Positions 25,699-34,495 of a stretch of 64,000 nt of DNA are shown here, piece after piece. The notes under the pieces were generated by a model. It saw only the letters and a program-made list of their open reading frames with translations. It did not search any database and was not told the DNA's origin. Each line of letters starts with the position of its first letter. Within the stretch, counting starts at the first letter, position 1. The position numbers and the translations under genes were made by a program. Source of the stretch: Akkermansiaceae bacterium UBA6138. GTDB lineage: Bacteria; Verrucomicrobiota; Verrucomicrobiia; Verrucomicrobiales; DEV007. The stretch covers positions 27,527-91,526 of the forward strand of contig DIVG01000005.1 of the NCBI GenBank assembly GCA_002422425.1. Reading direction: 5' to 3'.

Positions 25699-26727
25699 TC
25701 ACCTCCTCACCGGGGGCTCGCTGCAGAGATGGACAAAGGCCTCGCGGACCCGGGCGGTCTGAACGTCGTCCATGATGAGGTAGGCGTCATTGCCGTCATT
25801 GCCGGCCAAGAAGTCAGTGCGTCCTTCGTCATCGACCGTGACGTGGCCTTTCGGTGAGAGGGTGAAATAATCTCGGTCGGGATAGACGGCATAGAGCACG
25901 GCGGTGAGATCCCAGGTGGGTCGGTCGTGCGGGTGGCGCGGTACGTAGGCGAGGTAGCTGTCTTTGAGGAGGTGAGGCTCGGTGTAGTTGTAATCCTCGA
26001 TGAGGCTCTGCCATGGGTAGGGGGCGGCGATGCCGACCTCGTATCCGCTCCAGATAACCGGTGTGGGCCACTCGTTGGCGATCTTTTTCGCGGCCGGGAT
26101 ATCGAGCTTCACGTTATACTCGATGTGTTTGGTGTTGTGCGTGATCGTCTGAAACGCTCCCGCCATGAGGACGAGCCCTCTCACCTTGGCCCGGATCAGC
26201 GAGGGCCCGTCGAGCGGGGAAGCCTCGTCTCCTTTCGAATCAAGGAGTCGGGAAAAGTTCGTGAAAAAGCCAACCTGCACCAGCATGACTGAACCGTCAG
26301 GCTGGTTCGCGAGGGTCTTGCGGATTAGCGAGACGGCCTCGGGAGCATCGATGCCTGAGACGAGATCGCGGGGAAACAGAGGGATCCCGGCGTCATCTCT
26401 GCGGTCGATCTGCCCATTAAAGCGCCCTTCATCTCTCGCGGCCCCGTCGCGCACCGCACCGACGGGAATGTCGGGAAAGCCGTACCAGGTATTCAGGGCG
26501 TCAATATAGGCGGCTGATTTGGGATGATCCTTGGTCGAAGTCACCGCGAGCAGATCGATCGCGCCCCGCCGCGCGAGCTGATGGATCATGGCGAGCGCCA
26601 TGGCATCGTCGATGTCGTTGCCCATGTCGGTATCAAAGATCATTTTTACCGGATCCTTTTGCGCTGTCGCCACGGCGGGACTGAGAGAAAAAGTAAAAGC
26701 GAGCAGAGCAGAGAGGCTTCGGTGCAT
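25699..26727 (-). CDS. Exported inosine/uridine-type nucleoside hydrolase
   Basis: From the ATG at 26727 the protein has 342 residues with a signal peptide (MHRSLSALLAFTFSLSPAVATAQ). The calcium-binding aspartate cluster of nucleoside hydrolases is present as FDTDMGNDIDDAMAL (D32, D34, D38, D40, D41), followed by the LVQVGFFTNFSRLL and PVIWSGYEVG strands expected of the fold. The family splits the N-glycosidic bond of ribonucleosides; the sub-group with GNDIDD may act on other N-ribosides. The frame continues upstream to 26829 but lacks a better start. It is convergent with the sulfatase. Export is unusual, since most characterised members are cytoplasmic. Confidence 0.83.
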   Translation of the reverse strand: MHRSLSALLAFTFSLSPAVATAQKDPVKMIFDTDMGNDIDDAMALAMIHQLARRGAIDLLAVTSTKDHPKSAAYIDALNTWYGFPDIPVGAVRDGAARDEGRFNGQIDRRDDAGIPLFPRDLVSGIDAPEAVSLIRKTLANQPDGSVMLVQVGFFTNFSRLLDSKGDEASPLDGPSLIRAKVRGLVLMAGAFQTITHNTKHIEYNVKLDIPAAKKIANEWPTPVIWSGYEVGIAAPYPWQSLIEDYNYTEPHLLKDSYLAYVPRHPHDRPTWDLTAVLYAVYPDRDYFTLSPKGHVTVDDEGRTDFLAGNDGNDAYLIMDDVQTARVREAFVHLCSEPPVRR

Positions 26728-26888
26728 GAGTCGAGAGGAGATTGAAAGGGTGACAGGTTGGGGCGGAATTGTTTTCATGCCAAGGGGCGGGATGGCGGAC
26801 GATGCGGTCGGTCTCCATGAAGAGGCCATTCAGAGAACCAAGCTAAGAAGAAGGTGCCCCGCCGTCACGGCGCGGCGAGCCGGCCCTG

Positions 26889-28928
26889 TCAGCCCACCCG
26901 CTGCCCCGGCACCGCTCCTTCGTCGGGGGAGAGAAGAAAGATGTCTTCGCCTCCGGGGCCGGCGGCGACGATCATGCCTTCGCTGACGCCGAATTTCATT
27001 GTCCTCGGGGCCAGGTTGGCGACGACAATGACGAGTCTTCCGAGGAGGTCGGCGGGATCGTAGGCCGATTTGATACCGGCAAAAACGGTCCGGGTGGTTT
27101 CGCCTCCGAGACTGAGAGTGAGTTTGACGAGCTTGCGCGCTTCGGGGACTTCGTCGGCGGCGATGACGCGGGCGACGCGGAGATCGACTTTCGCAAAATC
27201 CTCAATGGTGATCGTGGCGGCGACGGGAGCGGCGGCGAGAGCGTCTCCGGCATCGTCCCAGGCGGGCGCGGCGTCGTGGGGGGCAGCGCTTTCGGCCGCT
27301 TCTTCGCGGGACTCGTTAATGATGGCTTCGATTTTGGCGGGTTCGACCCGCTGCATCATGTGCTTGAATGTGGCGACCGGGCGTCCGGTGACGGGGGTGC
27401 CGGACTGGTCCCAGCGGGTGAGGGTTTCTCCGAAGAGTTGACCGGTCTTCGCGGCGAGTTCGGGAAGGACGGGGGCGAGATAGATGACAAGGCTGCGGAA
27501 AAGATTGAGGGCGACCGTGCAGGTATCCTGCAGTTCGCCGGCTTTTCCGGGATCCTTGCGGAGGTCCCACGGGGCGTTGGCCTCGACGTAGGGATTGGCC
27601 TGATCGGCGAGTTCCATGATCATGCGCATGGCCTTGCTGTAGTCGCCTTTCTCGTAAGCTTCGGCAATGTCATTTCCCCGAGCGGCGAACTTTTCAAAAA
27701 GGCCGCCGTCGTCGGGATAGGTGGCGGAGAGTCCGGTTTCGGCGACGAATTTGGCGGTGCGGCTCGCCAGATTGACGACCTTGCCGACAAGGTCGCTGTT
27801 TACCCGGGCGACAAACTCCTCGAGGTTGAGATCGAGATCCTCGACGCGGGAGGAAAGTTTAGTCGCATAATAATAACGGAGGTAGCCGGGGTGGAGATGT
27901 TCGAGATACTTGGCAGCCCGGACAAAGGTCCCCCGGGACTTCGACATTTTTTCCCCATCGACGGTGAGGAAGCCGTGAATATGGACCTGAGTCGGGAGAT
28001 TAAAGCCCGCCGTCTTCAGCATCGCGGGCCAGAAGAGGGTGTGGAAATACTGGATGTCCTTACCGATGAAATGGTGAATCTCGGTCCGATCGTTCCTCCA
28101 CCAGTCATCGAGGTTTTCCCCGTGACGCTTGCACCACTGGCTGGTTGTGCCGATGTAACCGATCGGGGCGTCGAACCAGACATACCAGTAGTTGCCGGGT
28201 GAGTCGGGGATCTCAAAGCCGAAGTAGGGCGCGGGGCGCGAGACATCCCAGTTCCGCAGCGGCTCATTGAGGAAGAAGTTTCGAAGGTAGTTCGCGCTCT
28301 CGGAGGGCAGGGTTCCGGACTGGGTCCAGTCGTTGAGGAAGCCGTGAAGTTTTTCGATCTGGACAAAGAGGTGGGTCGCGGCACGGATGACCGGTTTACT
28401 TCCCGAGAGCACGCTGACAGGATCGACGAGGTCGATCGGGCCGTAGGTCTCTCCGCAGTGACCGCAGTTATCCCCGGGCTGGTCCTTAGACCCGCATTTG
28501 GGACAGGTTCCGCGAACGAAGCGATCGGCGAGGAAAACCCCTTTTTCGGTGTCAAACAGCTGGTCGATCTCCTCTTCGATGACCATATCGGCTTTCCGCA
28601 GGGCCGACCAGATCTCGTGACAGACTTCGCGGTTTTCGTCACTGTGTGTGCTGCCGTAGTGATCGAACTCGATTCCGAATCCGGCAAAGTCGCGTTGGTG
28701 AGCCTCGCTCATTTCGGCGATGACCGCCTCTTCGCTACGACCTTCGGCTTGGGCGCGGATTGAGATCGCGGTGCCATGGGTATCGTCGGCGCAGAAATAG
28801 ACGCAGCGATGCCCCCGCATCCTCTGGAAGCGGACCCAGATGTCGGTTTGCAGATATTCGACGAGGTGGCCGATGTGGATATGACCGTTGGCGTAGGGCA
28901 GGGCGGAGGTGACAAGGATCTGGCGCAT
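26889..28928 (-). CDS. metG: Methionine--tRNA ligase
   Basis: The 679-residue class I synthetase charges tRNA-Met. The HIGH motif is at residues 18-21 (HIHIGHL), the KMSKS motif is in DGEKMSKSRG, and the connective domain has a zinc knuckle with CPKC and CGHC pairs. The helical anticodon-binding domain is followed by a linker rich in Ala/Asp and a C-terminal tRNA-binding EMAP/Trbp111-like domain (IEDFAKVDLRVARVIAADEVPEARKL). This is the dimeric MetG1-like form. It is transcribed in the same direction as the YnbE-YdbL gene, 63 bases downstream. Confidence 0.97.
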   Translation of the reverse strand: MRQILVTSALPYANGHIHIGHLVEYLQTDIWVRFQRMRGHRCVYFCADDTHGTAISIRAQAEGRSEEAVIAEMSEAHQRDFAGFGIEFDHYGSTHSDENREVCHEIWSALRKADMVIEEEIDQLFDTEKGVFLADRFVRGTCPKCGSKDQPGDNCGHCGETYGPIDLVDPVSVLSGSKPVIRAATHLFVQIEKLHGFLNDWTQSGTLPSESANYLRNFFLNEPLRNWDVSRPAPYFGFEIPDSPGNYWYVWFDAPIGYIGTTSQWCKRHGENLDDWWRNDRTEIHHFIGKDIQYFHTLFWPAMLKTAGFNLPTQVHIHGFLTVDGEKMSKSRGTFVRAAKYLEHLHPGYLRYYYATKLSSRVEDLDLNLEEFVARVNSDLVGKVVNLASRTAKFVAETGLSATYPDDGGLFEKFAARGNDIAEAYEKGDYSKAMRMIMELADQANPYVEANAPWDLRKDPGKAGELQDTCTVALNLFRSLVIYLAPVLPELAAKTGQLFGETLTRWDQSGTPVTGRPVATFKHMMQRVEPAKIEAIINESREEAAESAAPHDAAPAWDDAGDALAAAPVAATITIEDFAKVDLRVARVIAADEVPEARKLVKLTLSLGGETTRTVFAGIKSAYDPADLLGRLVIVVANLAPRTMKFGVSEGMIVAAGPGGEDIFLLSPDEGAVPGQRVG

Positions 28929-28991
28929 GGAAAGGGGTTTGAGGGGAAGAGAAGGGGAAAGAGGAGGGACGGTCTGCTGCCTGGTCGGGCG

Positions 28992-29546
28992 TTACTCTTC
29001 ACCGGCGGCTTTTTTTTGCTCCCACCGGTAATCCTGGCCGGACTGGTTGGCGACTTCTATCCACTCGCCGGGAAAAGACTTCCGTTGCCAGTGCCGCCAT
29101 TGTTCTCCGCGAACCTGATCTATCGTGACGCCCTTTTCCTCGGCTTCCCGGGCCATGAGCATCTCGCGGTCGCGGTTCTCGGCGGTGACCGTCGTTTCAA
29201 CGTAGTCGCCGTATTCACCGGCCGGGCGGGTTCTGATGGAGAGAGTGCCGAGGTGGTTTTCGCCGACGAGCCGATTGTTTTTTAACTCCTGAATCTCGGA
29301 CATGCGAAGGCGTCGACTGTCCATCGCGGAGCGGAAGGCGGTCTCGGCGGTGTCTTTCTTCTTATCGACTTGTCCATGCTGATAGACATGGACGTCCATC
29401 GAGAGGTCTACCTTGATTGGCTCAGGGGTGGTTACATTGACATCGAAGGGTTTGAGGCAGGAGACAAAACTGCAGGCAAGCACGGGGAGAAGGCAGCGAG
29501 ACGCGGTGTCGGTGATCCGGTATAGGATGTCTCGGTGAGGTTTCAT
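28992..29546 (-). CDS. Lipoprotein joining YnbE-like and YdbL (DUF1318)-like parts
   Basis: The 184-residue protein has a hydrophobic leader ending at a likely lipidation cysteine (C30 in FVSC; C25 is an alternative). Right after it, CLKPFDVNVTTPEPIKVDLSM resembles the short outer-membrane lipoprotein YnbE of Escherichia coli (CTPRIEVAAP.EPI). Residues about 80-184 resemble YdbL: NRLVGENHLGTLSIR, then TAENRDREMLMAREAEEKGV and FPGEWIEV, matching the R-VGE-x-x-G-x-L and PGE-Y/W pattern of DUF1318. In Escherichia coli ydbH, ynbE and ydbL are three genes; here the last two are one. It overlaps the end of the YdbH-like gene by four bases (ATGA), so the two are translationally coupled. Confidence 0.8.
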   Translation of the reverse strand: MKPHRDILYRITDTASRCLLPVLACSFVSCLKPFDVNVTTPEPIKVDLSMDVHVYQHGQVDKKKDTAETAFRSAMDSRRLRMSEIQELKNNRLVGENHLGTLSIRTRPAGEYGDYVETTVTAENRDREMLMAREAEEKGVTIDQVRGEQWRHWQRKSFPGEWIEVANQSGQDYRWEQKKAAGEE

Positions 29547-32500
29547 CTTCGTTTTTTGGCCGACTTTTCCGTTGCCCCGGCGCTATCGAATGGGGGTTCG
29601 GGCGGGAGGGACGTTTCGCTGCCTTCGATCCGAGCGGCGGGTTTCTGCCTCGTGTTTGTCTGATTGTGTAGGTTTAAATTGAGCTCCCGGGAGCCGTAGT
29701 CTCCCGTGAAGCGGAGATTCAGTTCGCCGACGCGGCCCTGAAAATAGAGGCTGCCGGCCCCTTTGTCATACTCAAATCGTTTCAGGGTATTGATGCTCAG
29801 CTCGGCGAGGCTGCGTTTGAGGTGGTTCCATTCGGGTGGCAGATTTTCGAGGGTGGTTCCGAGTTTGGTGATGTCAAACCAACCGGGGCCGGTGGTTTGG
29901 AATTCCCCGGTCGTCTCTCCCACGACCTTGTCGCGCCCCTCCGCGATGACGTTGAGTGAGACGCGGCCTTCCATGAGAAAGGAATCAGGGACGAGAACTT
30001 GCGTGAGTGGTCCGGTGTCCATTCCCGTCCCGGCGATCCAGGCGTCCCATTTTCCCGGATCTCTGAGATAGAAATTAAACTGTCCTTGGGCGTAGCCGTC
30101 GTAGGACGCACCTCCGAATTGTCCGTAAACGCCGTCCGAATCGAAAGTCACCGTAATATAGAGGTCACTCGCCTCGTGCTCTTTCCATACGGCGCGCTTC
30201 AGGGTGAAGGTTTGGACGAGATTATTGTCGATTTCCTGGGTCGGAACGTTGAACTGCACGTCACCGGTCAGGCCGTAGAGATCGACTTTGTATTCGGGAA
30301 AACGGTAGACGTGATCTTCGTCGGGAATGGTGAGTTGCAGTTCGATCCTCCCACCGGACATACTGGTGGTGGCGTCGAAGGGAAAGGGAACGATCCCGAT
30401 GGGAATTCCCGTCGGGGCAATCACGATTTTCCCGGCAGTGGCATTGATCGTTTTAATGATCCAGTCGGGTTTTTTGTCCGGATCGACCCCGGCCTCGATG
30501 CCGACGCTGGCACCTTCGTTCTGTTCGCGGAAATTCCGCTGGTAGTCGATCCACCAGAAGAGGCCCTGGCCGACGTGAAGGGAGGGGCCGATGAGGTCGA
30601 TCTTTTCGATTTCCTGGCGCGCTAGTCCGGCGAGAGAGAATTCGACAAAGATGGTGGGTAGAAAGGCCACCGTGATGAAGGAGTTGTAGGGATCCTTGAT
30701 CTCGATTCCGGCAAGTTCGATTTTTTGTCGTTTTTCCTCGGCGAGCAAGCCGTCGAGCGAGAGCGGCACCTCACTGAGCCGGGTCTCGATGGCAAAGCGG
30801 AGCCCGTCGACCTGAGGGATGAGCGCCTCGAACTGCACCAGGCTTTGTGTGATCTCGACCTCTTCGATCAGCCAAGCGGGGAGGCGGCCTCGCCTCTCGG
30901 CCTGCGGACTGCTTGTGGAGAAAGGCGCGGGTTCGACAGGGGCATCGACAGGGGCATCTGCCGCATTTTCCTTTTTACCGGTGTCGGTAATCGCCTTGAG
31001 TCCTTCGCCGACGGTGAGGATGGCTCCGCTCATTTTCAGTTTGCTGATGCGCCGGGTCCGCTGGAGTTGGTCAGCGGTGAAGTCGACGGCGATCTCTTTC
31101 ACGGAAAAGACATCCCCCTCGTTGAGCGGATTGATCAGGGCTGTCGCGGGAATTCCCGCGGATAGCCCGGGTGGTGCCGGTGGCCCGGTTGTCTCGATGA
31201 GCCGGGGGTGATTGCGGATTTGAAAGTCATCGAGGCGGAGGTGATACGAGTAGGGATCTACTTCGGCAGTGTGGACGCTGTGGAGCGAAAAACTGGAGTA
31301 GATTTTCGGCACCTTCCCGACGGCAAAACTGGAGTCGGCGACGAGACGGCCGCCCGTGACATCGAGGTGGGCGACTCGATAGAAGGGGCGGTTGCCAGGC
31401 TCGGGCTGATCGGCTCTTGGTGAGGTTGAGGCTTCAAGCCAGGCCCCGAGAGTTTCGTCGGTGAAATCGATCTGCGGGCCTTTCGCCACGACCCGGTCGA
31501 TGAGACCGTTTTTCCTGAAATCAGACCAGTTTCCGGTAATGTTGGCGTATTCGACGGCGAGAAGGGTTTCGCCGGAGGTGGAAGCGCCGGGGGCGCGCAA
31601 TTTGCTTTGCTCGAGAATGATGCTTTGCGCGCCGTCGGATTGGAATCCCTCATTGCCGAACTGGAGGTTTTGGAGCCCGGCTTCGATTCTGGATTCGAAA
31701 TAAGGAGCGGTTTTTTCTCCCAGCGTAAGGTTCTGGACGAGGACCGTGGCGTCGGAGAGGGTGAGTTTTTCGATCGTCCACGGGAGGGCGGGGGATGAGG
31801 ACTTGCCGGGGTCGTTTTTTCCCCGACCGAAGTGACCGAGGCGGGTGGTGGAGTTGTCGCTTACGAGGACATCGAGCCCTTCAAACCGAACCTCGGAGAC
31901 GGTTCGGTTGTGGACGAGCTGTCCGAGTTCAGAGACGGAGAGTTTGATGCGTCCCGCCGAGAGGAAAAGCGAATCGTTGTCGCCGAGGGCTACCTGGTCA
32001 AAGCTGAGGGAGAGGGGGGCGTCACTTTTCCACCGTCCTTCGTTCAAGGAGAGGTTCTGAAAAGCGAAGTTGGCGGAGAACGAGAGCTCGGGAAAGGTGG
32101 GCCGGCCACCGGTTCCGTCAAAGCCGGTTACTTCGACTGATGCGCCATCCACCCGCAGCGCCTCGATGAGAAGATCGGAGATGTTTTTTTTGGAAACGGG
32201 AGCACTCCCGGCGAGGGGAGCCGGGGCCGGAGGGGATGCTGGCGGGTCGGCAGCTCTGCGATCGCTTCCGCCGTGCTTGGCCGGAGGTTCTGCGGGATCG
32301 GGAAAAAGTCCGGGGGTAATTCGGAGAGACGGGTTCAGAAGATGGAGGGAACTGAGATGAAAACGGGAAAGGTCGGTATTGACCCTCGCCGAGGCGATGA
32401 GGCGATCGACCCGGCCGTTTTCACCTACTTCCCCAATGAGGACGTTGGTCAGGCGTAGGTTGATGGCTTCACGGCTGAGGCCCGACTCACCGAAATCGAG

Positions 32501-33025
32501 ATCGCCGGCGCTGAAGTGCCAGTCGGCGGTAACTCGCGGGAATTCCTTGAAGGCAAGCGTGAGGCGGCCCTCGCGAATGGTGAAAGAGTCAGTATAAAAG
32601 GCGAGGCGACTGAGGTCAAAAGGGGCGGTTTCACCCGATCCGCCCGACGCCGGAGCGGTGAGAGCGGTGAGAAGATCCGTGTCCAGGTTGATCTCGGCCC
32701 CCCGGAGCGCGATGGCGCGCAGCTTACCGGTCTCGCGCAACTCGGAGAAGCGATAGGTGATGACCGTTTCCGGCACCGAGGCGAGGAGCGTTCCATTTGG
32801 CGCACCTTTCGGGCTGAGGCGCAAGTTGGAGATGCGAACTTCCCCGAGGCGGTGAAAGTGGACTTCTCCCACGCTGACGTGAAAGGGTTCGACGAGAACA
32901 GCGAGAGTCCGGTTGAGAAGTCGTGCCCGGTTGAGATAGGCGATGGATGAGATCATGCCGGCGAGGACAAGAGTCCCGGCGATAATCATGGCGGAAAGCT
33001 TTAGAAACCGCCCAAGCCACCTCAT
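29543..33025 (-). CDS. ydbH: YdbH-like AsmA-family intermembrane transport protein
   Basis: From the ATG at 33025 the protein has 1160 residues; a GTG at 33085 would add 20 charged residues. A single N-terminal membrane helix (LSAMIIAGTLVLAGMISSIAYL) anchors a very long, beta-rich periplasmic part with repeated sequences such as VEVRISNLRL-type and LSLDGLLAEEK-type strands, the usual pattern of AsmA-like bridges. The C-terminal region (GEFQTTGPGWFDI ... LAELSINTLKRFEYDKGAGSLYF) matches the end of YdbH. In Escherichia coli YdbH, TamB and YhdP move phospholipids between membranes, and YdbH needs YnbE at the outer membrane. The downstream overlapping gene is that partner. Overall identity appears low, so the family call rests on topology, C-terminus and neighbour. 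Confidence 0.8.
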   Translation of the reverse strand: MRWLGRFLKLSAMIIAGTLVLAGMISSIAYLNRARLLNRTLAVLVEPFHVSVGEVHFHRLGEVRISNLRLSPKGAPNGTLLASVPETVITYRFSELRETGKLRAIALRGAEINLDTDLLTALTAPASGGSGETAPFDLSRLAFYTDSFTIREGRLTLAFKEFPRVTADWHFSAGDLDFGESGLSREAINLRLTNVLIGEVGENGRVDRLIASARVNTDLSRFHLSSLHLLNPSLRITPGLFPDPAEPPAKHGGSDRRAADPPASPPAPAPLAGSAPVSKKNISDLLIEALRVDGASVEVTGFDGTGGRPTFPELSFSANFAFQNLSLNEGRWKSDAPLSLSFDQVALGDNDSLFLSAGRIKLSVSELGQLVHNRTVSEVRFEGLDVLVSDNSTTRLGHFGRGKNDPGKSSSPALPWTIEKLTLSDATVLVQNLTLGEKTAPYFESRIEAGLQNLQFGNEGFQSDGAQSIILEQSKLRAPGASTSGETLLAVEYANITGNWSDFRKNGLIDRVVAKGPQIDFTDETLGAWLEASTSPRADQPEPGNRPFYRVAHLDVTGGRLVADSSFAVGKVPKIYSSFSLHSVHTAEVDPYSYHLRLDDFQIRNHPRLIETTGPPAPPGLSAGIPATALINPLNEGDVFSVKEIAVDFTADQLQRTRRISKLKMSGAILTVGEGLKAITDTGKKENAADAPVDAPVEPAPFSTSSPQAERRGRLPAWLIEEVEITQSLVQFEALIPQVDGLRFAIETRLSEVPLSLDGLLAEEKRQKIELAGIEIKDPYNSFITVAFLPTIFVEFSLAGLARQEIEKIDLIGPSLHVGQGLFWWIDYQRNFREQNEGASVGIEAGVDPDKKPDWIIKTINATAGKIVIAPTGIPIGIVPFPFDATTSMSGGRIELQLTIPDEDHVYRFPEYKVDLYGLTGDVQFNVPTQEIDNNLVQTFTLKRAVWKEHEASDLYITVTFDSDGVYGQFGGASYDGYAQGQFNFYLRDPGKWDAWIAGTGMDTGPLTQVLVPDSFLMEGRVSLNVIAEGRDKVVGETTGEFQTTGPGWFDITKLGTTLENLPPEWNHLKRSLAELSINTLKRFEYDKGAGSLYFQGRVGELNLRFTGDYGSRELNLNLHNQTNTRQKPAARIEGSETSLPPEPPFDSAGATEKSAKKRR

Positions 33026-33190
33026 GATCCCCCGCAGTGAGCGGCGGTTTTCCACTTTTTCCTGATCTCGCGCTTCCTCTGCCACAGCTGAATGGTAGCC
33101 TCGGTTCTGAAGATTGCGAACGATCGTGGCGCTGAGAGAGGCGGGAGGCAGACTTCGCCTGCATCGACCACTTTCGCCCCATTGCGAAAG

Positions 33191-33267
33191 TGGTCGGGAC
33201 GACAGGATTTGAACCTGCGACCCCTACACCCCCAGTGTAGTGCGCTACCAGGCTGCGCCACGTCCCG
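33191..33267 (-). tRNA. tRNA-Pro (anticodon GGG)
   Basis: Read on the minus strand, the 77-base sequence begins CGGGACG and ends CGTCCCG-A-CCA, which pair as the acceptor stem. The anticodon arm is CTACA-CTGGGGG-TGTAG with GGG at the anticodon; the T arm is GCAGG-TTCAAAT-CCTGT and the D arm has GCGC...GGTAGCGC. The 3' CCA is encoded. Confidence 0.96.
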
Positions 33268-33413
33268 TTACCTTTTTCGGCGAACCTGAATTCGCAGAGC
33301 GGACAGTGTGAACGAAAAATCGGGTTCCGCAAGTGGCTTGTCTTTTAAAAAATGGCCGCAGCGGTCAGAAGTTGCTTCGACTCGCCGCGAAAGTGTGTCA
33401 TGGTCGCCTGCTC

Positions 33414-34472
33414 ATGAAACCGGATAAGATCAAAACGGCGGTCATCGGCGCGAGCGGCTACACCGGTCAGGAGTTGCTGCGTCTTCTCGCGATGCACCCG
33501 GCGGTCGAGCTCGTCGCCGTGACGTCGCGACAGGAGTCTGGCCGGTCCCTTGTCTCGGTTTTCCCCCGCTTCAGCGGCGCGCCGTCCCTCGCAGGACTGT
33601 CTTTCAGCGACCCTGACATCGATGCGCTAGCCGCGACGGGGGCGTCGCTCGCTTTTCTCGCGCTTCCTCACGGGGTCGCTTCGGAGTTTGCGGTTCCTCT
33701 CCTCGAACGCGGCATCCGTGTGGTTGATCTCAGTGCGGACTTCCGGCTTCGTAGCGCCGCTGTCTACGAGGAGTTTTACGGCCATGCCCATCCGGCCCCG
33801 GAGCTGCTGGCTGAGGCAGTCTACGGATTGCCCGAGTTTTACCGGGACGAAATAGTCCCGGCAAGGCTGGTCGCCTCTCCCGGGTGTTACCCGACGAGCA
33901 TCCTGATGCCGCTCGTGCCGCTTTTGAGGGAGGGGCTCGTGAAAACGCAGGGCATCGCCGTCTCGAGTCTCTCCGGCGTGAGTGGGGCGGGGAGAAAGGC
34001 CGATGTGAGCCTACTTTTTGCGGAGGTCAATGAAAGCCTGCGTGCCTACGGCGCTCCGAAGCACCGGCATCTCAGCGAGATCGAACAGGAGCTCTCCCTC
34101 GCCGCCGGGAGCGGGGTGACGATCTCTTTTGTCCCGCACCTCATGCCGGTCAATGCAGGCATTGTCACGACGATCTTTTGTGAACCGGAGGGTGAGTTGG
34201 CTGATTTGTCAGGTCGGGTTGCGGCGGCGATGGAGGCTTTTTACAGGGGCAGTCCCTTTGTTCGTATTCTCGGCGAAGGTGGTTTTGCCGACACAAAGAA
34301 TGTCGTGCGAACTAATTTTGTAGAGGTGGGATGGGTGGTCGACAAGCGGGCGGGGCGACTGATACTTTCCAGCGCCGAGGACAATCTCGGCAAAGGGGCC
34401 GGCGGTCAGGCCATTCAGAGTTTTAATCTCATGAATGGCCTCCCCGAGACTTGCGGTCTTTTGAATTTCTGA
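33414..34472 (+). CDS. argC: N-acetyl-gamma-glutamyl-phosphate reductase
   Basis: From the ATG at 33414 the enzyme has 352 residues. It reduces acetylglutamyl phosphate with NADPH, the third step of arginine synthesis. The cofactor loop is GASGYTGQELLRLL, the catalytic cysteine is C158 in SPGCYPTS, and the catalytic histidine is in VPHLMPVNAG. The frame extends upstream to 33333 but starts at the ATG that immediately precedes the Rossmann strand. It is the first gene of the plus-strand arginine run argC-argJ-argB-argD-argF. The gap from tRNA-Pro is the likely promoter region. Confidence 0.96.
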   Translation: MKPDKIKTAVIGASGYTGQELLRLLAMHPAVELVAVTSRQESGRSLVSVFPRFSGAPSLAGLSFSDPDIDALAATGASLAFLALPHGVASEFAVPLLERGIRVVDLSADFRLRSAAVYEEFYGHAHPAPELLAEAVYGLPEFYRDEIVPARLVASPGCYPTSILMPLVPLLREGLVKTQGIAVSSLSGVSGAGRKADVSLLFAEVNESLRAYGAPKHRHLSEIEQELSLAAGSGVTISFVPHLMPVNAGIVTTIFCEPEGELADLSGRVAAAMEAFYRGSPFVRILGEGGFADTKNVVRTNFVEVGWVVDKRAGRLILSSAEDNLGKGAGGQAIQSFNLMNGLPETCGLLNF

Positions 34473-34495
34473 TTCGTTCCTTTCCCGTTTCGCAA

